NCBI GenBank assembly: GCA_963788185.1
Contig: CAWBGE010000010.1
Location: 1 to 64,000, forward strand
From: CAIWHR01 sp963788185
Lineage (GTDB): Bacteria; Pseudomonadota; Gammaproteobacteria; Burkholderiales; Casimicrobiaceae
DNA length: 64,000 bases
Direction of reading: 5' to 3'
Shown here: positions 10,907-19,478 of the stretch, one piece after another
Layout of the letters: each line of letters opens with the position of its first letter
Numbering within the stretch: the stretch's first letter is position 1
Translations under genes and position numbers: made by a program
Notes under the pieces: generated by a model
What the model was told of the DNA's origin: nothing
The model's input: the letters and a program-made list of their open reading frames with translations, nothing else
Databases searched by the model: none

Positions 10907-11854
10907 ATGGCGGAGAAGAGGGTCATAGCAGTCGTGGGAGCCACGGGCGCACAGGGTGGAGGGCTTGTGCGTGCGATTCTCGCCGATCGCGAGGGTCAAT
11001 TTGTTGCGCGCGCGATTACCCGTAAACCCGAGTCGGAGAAGGCGCGGGCGCTCGCCAGCCATGGTGTGGAAATCGTGGCAGGCGACGCCGATGATCCGTC
11101 GAGTCTCGACCGGGCTTTCGCTGGGGCTTACGGCGCCTTTTGCGTCACCAACTTTTGGGAGCACCTCTCCGTAGAACGGGAGGCTGCCCAAGCGACGGCG
11201 ATGGCTCGGGCAAGTCGAAAGGCTGGCGTCCAGCACGTTGTCTGGTCAACGCTCGAAGACAGCCGCAAGTGGGTGCCCCTCGACGACGCCAGGTTGCCGA
11301 CGCTTCAGGGCAAGTACAAGGTGCCCCACTTCGACGGCAAGGGCGCCATGGATCACGTTTTCGCCGCGGAAGCGCCAACCACGTACCTTCTGGCGGCGTT
11401 CTACTGGGAGAACTTTCTCTATTTCGGTATGGGTCCGCGCAAAGCCCCCAATGGAGACCTCGTTTTGGCACTGCCGCTTGGTGGCGCCAAGCTTCCGGGC
11501 ATCGCAGCGGAGGACATCGGCAAATGCGCCCATGGTCTGTTCATCCGCGGCATCAGCACCGTCGGCCAGCGGTTCGGCATTGCCGGCGACGTTCTTTCCG
11601 GCACGGAGATGGCGGCGGCGATGGGGAGCGCCCTCGGACGTAAGGTCAGCTTCGAAGACGTGGCGTTTGATGTCTACCGCGGCCTTGGCTTCCCGGGGGC
11701 GGACGATCTCGGCAACATGTTTCAGTTCCAGGCGATCCTCGGAGACGAGTTTCTCCGCTGTCGCGACCCCAAGCTTTCGCGTTCCCTGAACCCGGCGCTG
11801 CTCTCGTTCGACGGCTGGCTCAGCACCAACGTCGGTCGCATGCTTAGCGAATGA
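10907..11854 (+). CDS. NmrA/HSCARG-like NAD(P)-binding protein
   Basis: A 315-residue atypical short-chain reductase family protein. The N-terminal Rossmann motif is VVGATGAQGGGLVRAIL (residues 9-25). Residues VHFGD-like 'IVAGDADDPSSLDRAFAGAYGAFCVTNFWEH' and 'QHVVWSTLEDSRK' are NmrA-family features. The canonical SDR Tyr-x-x-x-Lys is not obvious, as expected for NmrA-type redox sensors or isoflavone reductase-like enzymes. AGAGGAGGG precedes the ATG by a normal distance. It stands alone, so the substrate cannot be inferred. Confidence 0.85.
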   Translation: MAEKRVIAVVGATGAQGGGLVRAILADREGQFVARAITRKPESEKARALASHGVEIVAGDADDPSSLDRAFAGAYGAFCVTNFWEHLSVEREAAQATAMARASRKAGVQHVVWSTLEDSRKWVPLDDARLPTLQGKYKVPHFDGKGAMDHVFAAEAPTTYLLAAFYWENFLYFGMGPRKAPNGDLVLALPLGGAKLPGIAAEDIGKCAHGLFIRGISTVGQRFGIAGDVLSGTEMAAAMGSALGRKVSFEDVAFDVYRGLGFPGADDLGNMFQFQAILGDEFLRCRDPKLSRSLNPALLSFDGWLSTNVGRMLSE

Positions 11855-12354
11855 CCAAATAGTTGGCAGACGTGTTGGTCATTCAGGGCTCCACGCAGCG
11901 AGCGTCGTGCGCGCCGTGTAAATTCGTTTGCCGACGCAATAATGGGCGATTCGTGCGGGATAACAACTGGAAGCGTCATCTTGATCCTCCATCTCGAGGG
12001 TCGGCTGTCGCAGTTCGTTAAGGGTTGTGCGATGCCTGCCCTGGCGCGCAGGCGTGGGCGGACGCGACGACGCGGCGAGGCATCGCACAAGCCTTAACCG
12101 CAGTTCGCGTTCGCGCAGCGGCGGCGACCGGTTCCTTACCGTCTATTCCAGCCATGCGTCCCGAACGGCTGCAACGCCGTGATACCAGTCATGCCGCCGA
12201 GGCCGGGCAACTGCGGCGGCCGGCCAGAGCGGGATCACCGGCTGCTTGGGGTCGAACTGCGACCGACGGCAATCAAGCCGCTCGCTTTCAGATCCCTCGG
12301 TCGGAAACCGGCCAACTCCTGCCCTTCGCAGTCGACGCCGAAATCTCCTTAAAG
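11855..12354. other. Non-coding accessory stretch upstream of the IS element
   Basis: About 500 bases without a supportable gene. Repeat R3 copy 1 lies at 12248-12314. The IS1111-type element begins at about 12355. Confidence 0.6.
12248..12314 (+). repeat. Dispersed repeat R3, copy 1
   Basis: This stretch shares GGGTCG(A/T)ACTGCGACCGACGGC(A/G)ATCA and then GCCGCTCGC(T/G)TTCA with 31439-31510 in the same orientation. It is not coding. Confidence 0.65.
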
Positions 12355-12361
12355 CAATGGG

Positions 12362-12373
12362 ATGGACGCCCCC
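12362..12373 (+). repeat. Left subterminal inverted repeat of the IS
   Basis: ATGGACGCCCCC is the exact reverse complement of 13737-13748. Confidence 0.9.
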
Positions 12374-12442
12374 ACCCGCAACGGCATCGATGTGCCAAAG
12401 TGGAAGTGTCATCAACCACTTGAACCGAGGGGGGCATCCATC

Positions 12443-13474
12443 ATGAAGATTACGACGATTGGCATTGATTTGGCAAAGAGCGTGTTCCAGGTTCACGGTG
12501 TCGATTCGCGAGGGCATATCGTGGTCCGCAAACAACTCCGACGGGAGCAGGTTGCCACGTTCTTTGCGAACCTGCCGGCCTGTCTGGTCGGTATGGAGGC
12601 GTGTGGCAGTGCCCATCATTGGGCGCGGAAGCTGCAGGGGTTCGGTCACGCGGTTCGACTGATCTCGCCGCAGTTCGTGAAGCCCTACGTCAAGAGCAAC
12701 AAGAACGACGCGGCCGATGCGGAGGCGATCTGCGAGGCGGTGGCCCGGCCAAACATGCGCTTTGTGCCGATCAAGACCGTGGAGCAGCAGGCAGTGCTGT
12801 CAGTACACCGGGTGCGGCAGGGATTCGTGAAGGCGCGAACGGCACAAGCCAATCAGATTCGTGGTCTATTGACCGAGTTCGGGCTGGTGCTGCCGCAGGG
12901 CATTGCGAACGTCTTCCGGCGGGTACCGCCGATGATCGACGGAGCGCCTGATCTGCCGGCATCGATGCGCCAGCTGATCGAGCGGCTGTTGGAGAACATG
13001 AAGGCACTGGATCGGCAGGTCAAGGAGCTCGAGGCACAGATCAAGGCTTGGCATCAAGGCAGCGAGCTGAGCCGCAAGCTCGAGAAGATTCCCGGCATTG
13101 GTCCTCTGGCGGCCAGCGCGCTGGTGGCATCGATAGGAGATGCCAGGAGCTTCAAAAACGGCCGCCAGGTGGCTGCCTGGTTGGGGCTGGTGCCCAAGCA
13201 GGACTCGAGCGGCGGCAAACCCAAGCTGCTGGGCATGAGCAAGCGCGGCGACACTTACCTTCGAACCTTGCTGATTCACGGCGCGCGCTCGGCGATTGTG
13301 GCAGCGCAGCGCACGGGCAGGCCGAACGTCTGGTTGGCAAGACTGCTCACCCGGCGCCATCCCAACGTTGCCGCCGTGGCGCTGGCCAACAAGAACGCGC
13401 GCACGATCTGGGCGTTACTCGCTCATGAGCGCGAGTTCCGGCCCGATTACATGCCGCGGCCTGCCCACGGGTAG
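12443..13474 (+). CDS. IS110/IS1111 family transposase
   Basis: A 343-residue intact transposase. The N-terminal RuvC-like DEDD domain shows D in GIDLAKSVFQVHG (residue 9), E in GMEACGSAHHWAR, and the two Asp in KSNKNDAADAEAI. The C-terminal transposase_20 domain has PGIGPLAASALVASIGDA, GRQVAAWLGLVPKQDSSGGK with the serine cluster, and MSKRGDTYLRTLL. An upstream frame to 12362 exists, but MKITTIGIDLAK is the family start. These recombinases work without terminal-IR cleavage by DDE chemistry and use an element-encoded guide RNA to choose targets. Confidence 0.95.
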   Translation: MKITTIGIDLAKSVFQVHGVDSRGHIVVRKQLRREQVATFFANLPACLVGMEACGSAHHWARKLQGFGHAVRLISPQFVKPYVKSNKNDAADAEAICEAVARPNMRFVPIKTVEQQAVLSVHRVRQGFVKARTAQANQIRGLLTEFGLVLPQGIANVFRRVPPMIDGAPDLPASMRQLIERLLENMKALDRQVKELEAQIKAWHQGSELSRKLEKIPGIGPLAASALVASIGDARSFKNGRQVAAWLGLVPKQDSSGGKPKLLGMSKRGDTYLRTLLIHGARSAIVAAQRTGRPNVWLARLLTRRHPNVAAVALANKNARTIWALLAHEREFRPDYMPRPAHG

Positions 13475-13736
13475 CCGCGACCACCGAACGTCAACAATCA
13501 ACCCGACAGGGAGAATCGACCCACCGATTGCTCAGGCGATCACGCAATGATGGCAAACAGGTCAGACCTTGGTTGGCCAAACCCAAAACGGCCGAAGCAC
13601 CGCGAGTGCGCGTAAGCGATCGGGAGCCAACCAGCCAATCCCATCAGGGACAGCGGCAGGATGCCGCGAAAAAAGTCCGAATGTACGGGTGCAATCTGTT
13701 CCTACCAGCCATCACCAACTGAAAGCTTGGCAAACC
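13475..13736 (+). ncRNA. Candidate seekRNA/bridge RNA region of the IS1111-type element
   Basis: 262 bases between the transposase stop and the right inverted repeat carry no gene. In IS1111-group elements the guide (seek/bridge) RNA is encoded in this downstream non-coding segment; I place it here by position and element type only. I have not derived the fold or the guide loops. Confidence 0.5.
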
Positions 13737-13748
13737 GGGGGCGTCCAT
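13737..13748 (-). repeat. Right subterminal inverted repeat of the IS
   Basis: GGGGGCGTCCAT is the exact reverse complement of 12362-12373. Confidence 0.9.
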
Positions 13749-13850
13749 GTACGGCCGTTCGCGCCTTCTGGCTTTCCGTGTAATAAGTCCGTGGCCGATA
13801 CCTCATCTGCAACACTCCTTCTGCTCACGCAGTTTCTAGTGTGTTGCGTT

Positions 13851-13953
13851 CACCGGTTGAATCCAAGAGGTGGAGCTGCCATTGTTCGTGGTCGCACGCG
13901 AGGCGCGCGAGCTCCATACCCGCCCGTCATGGCTCGGCTACGCCAGTTAGCAT
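13851..13953 (+). repeat. Dispersed repeat R1, copy 3 (partial)
   Basis: AAGAGGTGGAGC, GGTCGCACGCGAGGCGCGCGAG-like and CTACGCCAGTTAGCATG blocks match the reverse complement of 10377-10519 and, more weakly, 6121-6206. The left 60 bases of the repeat are missing. Confidence 0.6.
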
Positions 13954-14122
13954 GGAGAGTTACTTGGATGGCCGCGGGCTTGCGATTCGACTTGACGGTT
14001 CAACCTACCCCCACCGCTGCGGCCTTCTGGGTATCGCGACCGGACGTTTTGCACGTCCCGCGGTCCGCTGAACTTATCGGGAAGGGTATCGGGATCTGCG
14101 CTTTGTCGCGATTCGCGATGGA

Positions 14123-14398
14123 TTGGTGAATGCCGGCGCGTCGTATCGCAGTTTCGGCACCGCGGCGCTGCAACTCGCGCATGTTGCCGCGGGACGGCTC
14201 GACGCCTACATCCAGTGTGAGCTGGCGGCTTGGGATGCGATGGCTGGGTTGCTGTTGGTCGAGGAGGCCGGTGGTTATGCGGCGGAGTTTCCCGGCCCCA
14301 ACGGATTGACGGCGAAAGCGTCGGTGGTTGCCACCGCGCCGGGCATCGCCGCCGAGGTGAGCGCGATCATCGCCATTGCCCGCGGACGCGGGCGGTAG
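14123..14398 (+). pseudogene. 3' fragment of an inositol monophosphatase family gene
   Basis: The frame encodes the C-terminal third of an IMPase family protein: FGTAALQLAHVAAGRLDAYI, AAWDAMAGLLLVEEAGGY. The Asp of the WD motif, which binds the third metal in IMPases, is present. The frame can be followed back to about 14060 but the N-terminal metal-binding motifs (GEE, DPIDGT) are absent, so it is a truncated remnant. It lies just upstream of repeat/IS-rich DNA, whose rearrangement probably removed the 5' part. A distinct intact family member is at 22301-23083. Confidence 0.75.
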
Positions 14399-14467
14399 CA
14401 AACATCTCGCCTGAGGCTTGACGTCCGCATTCCGTCAATGGCGGTGTGCGACCCCTACCGTAGCGGG

Positions 14468-15238
14468 TCAGCTCCAGCCGCCATCGACAATGAAGTCCTG
14501 CGCCGTGCACATCCGGCTGTCGTCCGCGGCGAGGAATAACGCCATGCGCGCGATGTCGGGCGAGTCGAGTCGAGTCGGCAGGCATTGGTTTTCGTCAATC
14601 CGCCGGTCGCTCGTCTCGTTAAACCAGAGGCGGAGCTGCTTCTCGGTCATCACCCAACCCGGCACAAGCGTATTCACGCGAATCCCGTACGGACCGAGGT
14701 CGCGCGCGAGACTGCGTGTCAGCCCCTGAATGGCACACTTCGATGCCGTGTAAACGGGCATCCCGCCTTGCTTGATCATCCAGCTGATCGACCCAAGGTT
14801 GATGATGGACCCGCCGCCGAGTGCGCGCATGTCCGGTACAACCGCTTGTGCCGCGAAAAATTGGTGCCGCAGGTTGACGGCAACGCCGGCGTCCCAGCTT
14901 GCGACCGAAACGGTCTCCAGGCCGTGACGGATATCGTTCGCTGCGTTATTGACGAGTACGGCGATCGGTCCGAAATGCGTGCGAGCACGCGCGATGGCTG
15001 CCTGCAACGCATCGATGTTGCAGAGGTCGCAGTCGATGAAAAGCGGGTCGTGCGGGCCGCGTTTGGCCAGCGTCGCTGCGAGGGCATCGCCGCTCTCCCG
15101 GTCGATATCAAGGAAGGCGACCTTCGCGCGTTGAGCGAGGAAGTGCTCCACCATGCTGGCACCGATGCCGTTTGCTCCGCCGGTAACGAGGACAACGCGG
15201 TCGGTGAGGCTTGGATATCGGGCGTACGCTGAATTCAC
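14468..15238 (-). CDS. Short-chain dehydrogenase, aldose 1-dehydrogenase-like
   Basis: A 256-residue classical SDR. It has the cofactor motif TGGANGIG (near 20), NNAA (near 92), and catalytic Ser (LGSISWM), Tyr and Lys (YTASK). The C-terminal stretches PGWVMTEKQLRLWF and QCLPTRLDSPDIARMALFLA resemble D-xylose or galactose 1-dehydrogenase-type SDRs, so oxidation of a sugar to its lactone is the likely chemistry. The GTG at 15238 is chosen because GAGAGG stands about 8 bases ahead. It follows the permease gene by 18 bases and is probably the last gene of that operon. Confidence 0.85.
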   Translation of the reverse strand: MNSAYARYPSLTDRVVLVTGGANGIGASMVEHFLAQRAKVAFLDIDRESGDALAATLAKRGPHDPLFIDCDLCNIDALQAAIARARTHFGPIAVLVNNAANDIRHGLETVSVASWDAGVAVNLRHQFFAAQAVVPDMRALGGGSIINLGSISWMIKQGGMPVYTASKCAIQGLTRSLARDLGPYGIRVNTLVPGWVMTEKQLRLWFNETSDRRIDENQCLPTRLDSPDIARMALFLAADDSRMCTAQDFIVDGGWS

Positions 15239-15256
15239 CAAAAGACCTCTCAGGTC

Positions 15257-16942
15257 CTAGACGAACGCGCTTTCCTTCGATTGCGAGAAACGCAGCACGC
15301 CATACACGCAGAGCCCGGAACTCACCAGCAGGATGGTCGACAATGCTGCCGCGATGCCGAACTCGCCGTCGAGCACCGCGTTATAGACCCGTACCGGCAT
15401 GGTTGTGGTGGGCGCCGTGTACAGCAGCAAGGTCGATGAAAGCTCGTTGATGGCCGTGATGAAACTCATCATCGCACCGGCCACGATGCCCGGCATCATC
15501 AGCGGTACCGTCACCTTGAAAAACGCCTTCGCTGGCGAAGCACCGAGGCTGACGGCCGCTTCCTCGATCGAAGGCTTGATCTGGCGCAACACTGAACTAG
15601 TCGCACGCACACCATAGGGCAGGCGCCGGATGAACAGGATCAGCACGATGATCGAGCCGGTTCCCACCAGATCCATCGGCGCCTTGTTGAAGGTGAGCAA
15701 GAAACCGATGGCCATCACAACGCCGGGCACGACATACGGCACCATTAGGATCGAATCGAGGAAACCGGCCATCTTCGTTTCGCGGCGCACGATGATGTAG
15801 GACATGAGTCCGCCCGCCACGGTGATAAGCAAGGTGGCGATCAGCGAGAACCGGAAGGTATTGATGATGACTTCCGGCACTTCGTGGATCACGCGGGCAT
15901 AGCTGTTGAAGCCGAAGCCACCGCTAAATACCGGGCCTTTGGTGTGTAGGAAGGACGTATAGATCACCACGGCGATCGGCAGGGTCGCCAATCCAACGAC
16001 GGCGTAGCACAGGGTGTGGATGCCCGCCGAAAGCCATCCCCTGACTTCCATCTGGACATGGCGGTTGGTCATCGAACCGGCATACCTGCGCTTGCCGAGC
16101 AGATGGCGCTGCAGCAGCACCGCCAGCATCGAGATCACGATCATCAGCATCGAGATGCTCACCGCCATGGTCGGCGTGCCGCCCATTTCCGAGGTGTACT
16201 GGTTGTACGCGATGGTGGAGAGCGTGCGGAAATCGCGCCCGATGATCGACGGCGTACCGAAGTCGGCAATCGACAGCACGAAGCACAGGATGGCACCGGA
16301 ACTTGTCGCCGGAAAAACCAGCGGCAGCGTCACCTTGAAGAAACGCTGTACCGGTGTGCAACCGAGGTTTTCGGCCGCTTCCTCGAATGACCGGTTGATG
16401 TTGCGCAACGCGCTTTCGGTCATCAGATAGACGAAGGGAAAGAACTTCAGGCTGAACACCAGAATGATGCCGTACACGCCATAAATGGTCGGCATCGCAA
16501 TGCCAATGGCGCTCATCTGCCGTGTCAGCCAGCCGTTGTTGCCCAACACGATGATCCACGAATAGGCACCGATAAAGGGCGGCGAGACCAGCGCCATGAC
16601 GGCCAGAGTGGTGATGAGTCCACGCCCCTTGATGACGTAACGCGCCGTGCAATACGCCAGCGGCACGCCCAGCAAGCAGGCGCCCACCATGCCGCCGACC
16701 CCAACCAGCATCGTGTTCCAGAGCGCGCCTAGGTAGTACGGGTGGGTCAGGACCTTGGCATAGCCGGCAAACGAAATCGATTTCGACTCGGGATCGAAAA
16801 AGCCGAGGAGCAACACCTGTAGGATCGGCCAGACCAGCAACAGCCCGACCGCCGCCAGTGCGATGGCCATGACGATCGACCAGAAATCGATCCTGAAATG
16901 CTCCCGCATTGCTGCGGGCCCGAAGAACCCGGACGCTTTCAT
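15257..16942 (-). CDS. Fused two-domain ABC permease (AfuB/FbpB type)
   Basis: A 561-residue inner-membrane protein made of two BPD-type permease halves (about residues 15-280 and 300-555), each with an EAA loop: SFEEAAENLGCTPVQRF and SIEEAAVSLGASPAKAF. Fused permeases of this layout belong to the FbpB/AfuB group used for ferric iron or for sugar phosphates. The ATG overlaps the stop of the ATPase gene (ATGA). It serves with the ATPase at 16939-18021 and the binding protein at 18051-19031. Confidence 0.9.
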   Translation of the reverse strand: MKASGFFGPAAMREHFRIDFWSIVMAIALAAVGLLLVWPILQVLLLGFFDPESKSISFAGYAKVLTHPYYLGALWNTMLVGVGGMVGACLLGVPLAYCTARYVIKGRGLITTLAVMALVSPPFIGAYSWIIVLGNNGWLTRQMSAIGIAMPTIYGVYGIILVFSLKFFPFVYLMTESALRNINRSFEEAAENLGCTPVQRFFKVTLPLVFPATSSGAILCFVLSIADFGTPSIIGRDFRTLSTIAYNQYTSEMGGTPTMAVSISMLMIVISMLAVLLQRHLLGKRRYAGSMTNRHVQMEVRGWLSAGIHTLCYAVVGLATLPIAVVIYTSFLHTKGPVFSGGFGFNSYARVIHEVPEVIINTFRFSLIATLLITVAGGLMSYIIVRRETKMAGFLDSILMVPYVVPGVVMAIGFLLTFNKAPMDLVGTGSIIVLILFIRRLPYGVRATSSVLRQIKPSIEEAAVSLGASPAKAFFKVTVPLMMPGIVAGAMMSFITAINELSSTLLLYTAPTTTMPVRVYNAVLDGEFGIAAALSTILLVSSGLCVYGVLRFSQSKESAFV

Positions 16943-18021
16943 TGCAGCAGCGCTCCGGTGACGCCGGGAGCGAAGTACAAGAGGTCTTCGGCGCGCACGC
17001 CCAGTTGCACCGGATCGCCCGGTTTGAGCGCGATCATCACGGCGCTGGGCGCAGTCAGCGCGTCGAGCAAGCCATGGCCGGTCACCTCGATGGTAAGTTG
17101 CAACTCGCGCCCGGTAAACATGGCCTGGCGCACGACTCCGCCCAGACGCACCCCGGGCTCTGAAAAGGCCTCGTTGACCAAGATTCGCTCCGGTCGTATC
17201 GACGCGACCAGGCCCTTGCCGCCCTCCTTACGCACCGACGGCGGCACCTCGAGCGGCTGCCCCAGAATGAGCGTCTGGGCTGCCGCATCGAGCACCACGG
17301 GAATGAAGTTGTTGCTGCCGACAAAGGTCGCCACGAACCGGTTGGCAGGACGGTTGTAGACAATCCACGGGGATCCCACCTGCTGAACCACGCCGTCGTG
17401 CATGACACAAACCTGATCGGAAATGGACAAAGCCTCTTCCTGATCGTGCGTCACGTAGACCGTGGTGATGTCCAGCGTCTGCTGCAGCGTACGAATGTCC
17501 CGGCGAAGCTCGACGCGCAGCTTGGCGTCCAGGTTGGATAGCGGCTCATCCATCAACAACACCTTGGGCCGAATCACCAGCGCCCGTGCCAGTCCCACGC
17601 GCTGCTGCTGGCCGCCGCTGAGTTGGTGCGGCATCCGCTGGGCGTGCTGATCGAGTTGCACCGTTCCCAGAATGGCGCCGACCCGCTCCCGTACCTCGGC
17701 CGCCGGCGCCTTCTGCTGCACTAGGCCAAAGGCAACGTTGTCGAAAACGCTCAGGTGCGGAAAGACAGCGTAGTCCTGGAACACCATGCCCACGTTGCGC
17801 TTGTTGGCGCCCAAATGGCTGATCGACTGCCCTTCCAGCAGGATTTCTCCCGCATCCTGCTGGTGAAACCCGGCAATGGCCCGCAGCAGCGTCGTCTTCC
17901 CGCAACCGCTAGGCCCGAGCAACGTAAAGAACGCTCCACGGTCGATGCCGAGGCTGACATCTTTCAGCGCGACGTGGCTGCCATAAACCTTCTTGATGTT
18001 CCTGAGCTCAACGTGAGGCAT
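16939..18021 (-). CDS. ABC transporter ATPase of the Afu/Fbp-like importer
   Basis: A 360-residue ATPase. Walker A GPSGCGKTT, Q-loop MVFQDYAVFPHL, signature LSGGQQQRVGLARAL, Walker B VLLMDEPLSNLDAKL, and H-loop VYVTHDQEEAL are all intact. A C-terminal TOBE-like regulatory region follows (from about 240). The start MPHVELRNIKKVYG at 18021 was chosen over the longer open frame to 18081, which would run into the binding-protein gene. It lies 29 bases after the binding-protein stop, within one operon. Confidence 0.92.
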   Translation of the reverse strand: MPHVELRNIKKVYGSHVALKDVSLGIDRGAFFTLLGPSGCGKTTLLRAIAGFHQQDAGEILLEGQSISHLGANKRNVGMVFQDYAVFPHLSVFDNVAFGLVQQKAPAAEVRERVGAILGTVQLDQHAQRMPHQLSGGQQQRVGLARALVIRPKVLLMDEPLSNLDAKLRVELRRDIRTLQQTLDITTVYVTHDQEEALSISDQVCVMHDGVVQQVGSPWIVYNRPANRFVATFVGSNNFIPVVLDAAAQTLILGQPLEVPPSVRKEGGKGLVASIRPERILVNEAFSEPGVRLGGVVRQAMFTGRELQLTIEVTGHGLLDALTAPSAVMIALKPGDPVQLGVRAEDLLYFAPGVTGALLQ

Positions 18022-18050
18022 GGCAAACTTCCAGTAGATCGAACGACAGG

Positions 18051-19031
18051 CTACTTCTTGTTCAGCAACAGATCGTTCCACTTGGCCAGAATGCGCGTGC
18101 GGTTGGCACCGGCCCAGTCGTCATCGTACTTGACGACTTTGAGTTTGCTCAGCGGTGTCAGCGCGCTCTTGGTGACGACGTCGCCGCGAACCGGGCGCCG
18201 TCCCACGGAGTCCAGGATTTCCTGCGCTTCCTTCGAAAGCATGAAGTTGATGAAGGCCTTGCCGCCTTCGGCGTTGATCGGGTTGGCCATCAGCGCCATC
18301 ACGTCGGCAATGGCCGAGGTGCCATCGGCGGGGTAAACCAGTTCGACCGGGCCGCCGCCAACCTTGTACCTGAGCAGCGTATCTTCGTTGGACAGGCCGA
18401 CGGAAGCCTCGCCATCGTTGACGAACTTCGACACCGCACCCGAACTGGCGGAAAGCACGGAATTGTCCAGAATCCTGGTATAGATCTCCCACCCTTTCTC
18501 TTCGCCAAAGATCTGGAGAATCAGGGCGAGCTGAATGTACGCAGATCCGGACTTGTCGGGTCGGCCTGCCGAAATCTTGCCCTTATAGATAGGGTTGCCC
18601 AGATCAATCCATGTCTTCGGATACTGTGCGGGAGTCAAGAGTTTGGTGTTCACTCCGAAGGCGGTCGCCACCGCGGTGAACGGCACCGCCGCATCATTCA
18701 CCTTGAAGGTGTCGGCCAGGAATTTGACGTTTTCGGGTACGTACTTGGCAAACAGCTTGCTGTTGGCCTCGACCACATCCGTCGAGACGCTGAACAGAAC
18801 ATCGGCGGTCTTGCGGCCAGCTTCCGCCTTCAGCCGGTTGATGAGATCGCCCGATCCGCCCTTGATCAGTTCCACCTTGATCTTGGTCGCTTTTTCGAAC
18901 GCGGGAACCACATTGTCAATGAGATCCTGAGGCGCGGCCGAATAGATCGTCACTTTCTCCTGTGCCATCGCCGGTGTTGACAGTAGTGCGCCGAGGGCCA
19001 GCGCTGCCGCGATTCTGCCCAATGGTTTCAT
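18051..19031 (-). CDS. Periplasmic binding protein, AfuA/FbpA-like
   Basis: A 326-residue exported protein (signal AALALGALLSTPAMA). The mature part starts EKVTIYSAAPQDLIDNVVPAFEKATKIKVELIKGGSGDLINRLKAEAG, typical of the ferric/AfuA/2-aminoethylphosphonate class. The tandem tyrosines that coordinate iron in FbpA are not visible at the expected place, where I read VGLSNEDTLLRYK. Iron is therefore doubtful, and a phosphorylated organic ligand, as for AfuA hexose phosphates, is a reasonable alternative given the neighbouring phosphatases. AGGAGA precedes the ATG. It is the first gene of a four-gene operon. Confidence 0.85.
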   Translation of the reverse strand: MKPLGRIAAALALGALLSTPAMAQEKVTIYSAAPQDLIDNVVPAFEKATKIKVELIKGGSGDLINRLKAEAGRKTADVLFSVSTDVVEANSKLFAKYVPENVKFLADTFKVNDAAVPFTAVATAFGVNTKLLTPAQYPKTWIDLGNPIYKGKISAGRPDKSGSAYIQLALILQIFGEEKGWEIYTRILDNSVLSASSGAVSKFVNDGEASVGLSNEDTLLRYKVGGGPVELVYPADGTSAIADVMALMANPINAEGGKAFINFMLSKEAQEILDSVGRRPVRGDVVTKSALTPLSKLKVVKYDDDWAGANRTRILAKWNDLLLNKK

Positions 19032-19478
19032 TCGGATTCTCCTAACAGTTCAATAACAGTAAGTGCCGGAACGGCACCCGCTTCATAGATCAACTCTGCA
19101 AAAGTACTCTACACAGTGGGTCCGCAGCGCAGTTGGGGACGGTACCAAGGGCCGCCGCTCAGATTGCGTTGCAAGCGGTGACCCAACCGAAGTACAAGTG
19201 TGATTGGAATCCCAAAGCTCTTCCTCGCGCGCACCTGCCTTAGGACATGGTGCTCAGTGTCGACTTCGTGCTGCCCGGGCCTTCGCGAAGACCGAAACAA
19301 ATCAGTCCATCTCACCGAGAATGGACGGTGTAAATGCCCAAAGAATTATGGGCGTCACCAAGGCATCCTGTCAGCATGAATCATTGACGCAAATCATGGC
19401 AGATGGCGCATCGACCCTACTTTGCGTCGCGCGAGCGGGGCGTCCCACGTTTCAAGACCAGCAATCGCTCCGAACTGG
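19032..19478. other. Intergenic region, no gene seen
   Basis: About 450 bases between the HAD gene and the importer operon, both on the minus strand. It should hold the operon promoter just upstream of 19031, but I see no clear -35/-10 pair or operator. No coding frame is convincing. Confidence 0.5.

Larger units (their letters stand above)
12355..13751 (+). mobile_element. IS1111-group IS110 family insertion sequence, apparently complete
   Basis: The element is defined by a perfect 12-bp inverted repeat ATGGACGCCCCC (12362-12373) and GGGGGCGTCCAT (13737-13748) flanking an intact DEDD transposase. In the IS1111 group these repeats are subterminal, with about 7 extra bases on the left and 3 on the right, which gives the stated ends; the exact boundaries are inferred. 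The long non-coding segment downstream of the transposase (13475-13736) also fits the group. No target duplication is expected for this family. Confidence 0.85.

Noticed and set aside
18051..19031. Assignment as ferric-iron binding protein FbpA
   Set aside because: No tandem tyrosines at the expected site; kept as AfuA/FbpA-like with unknown ligand.
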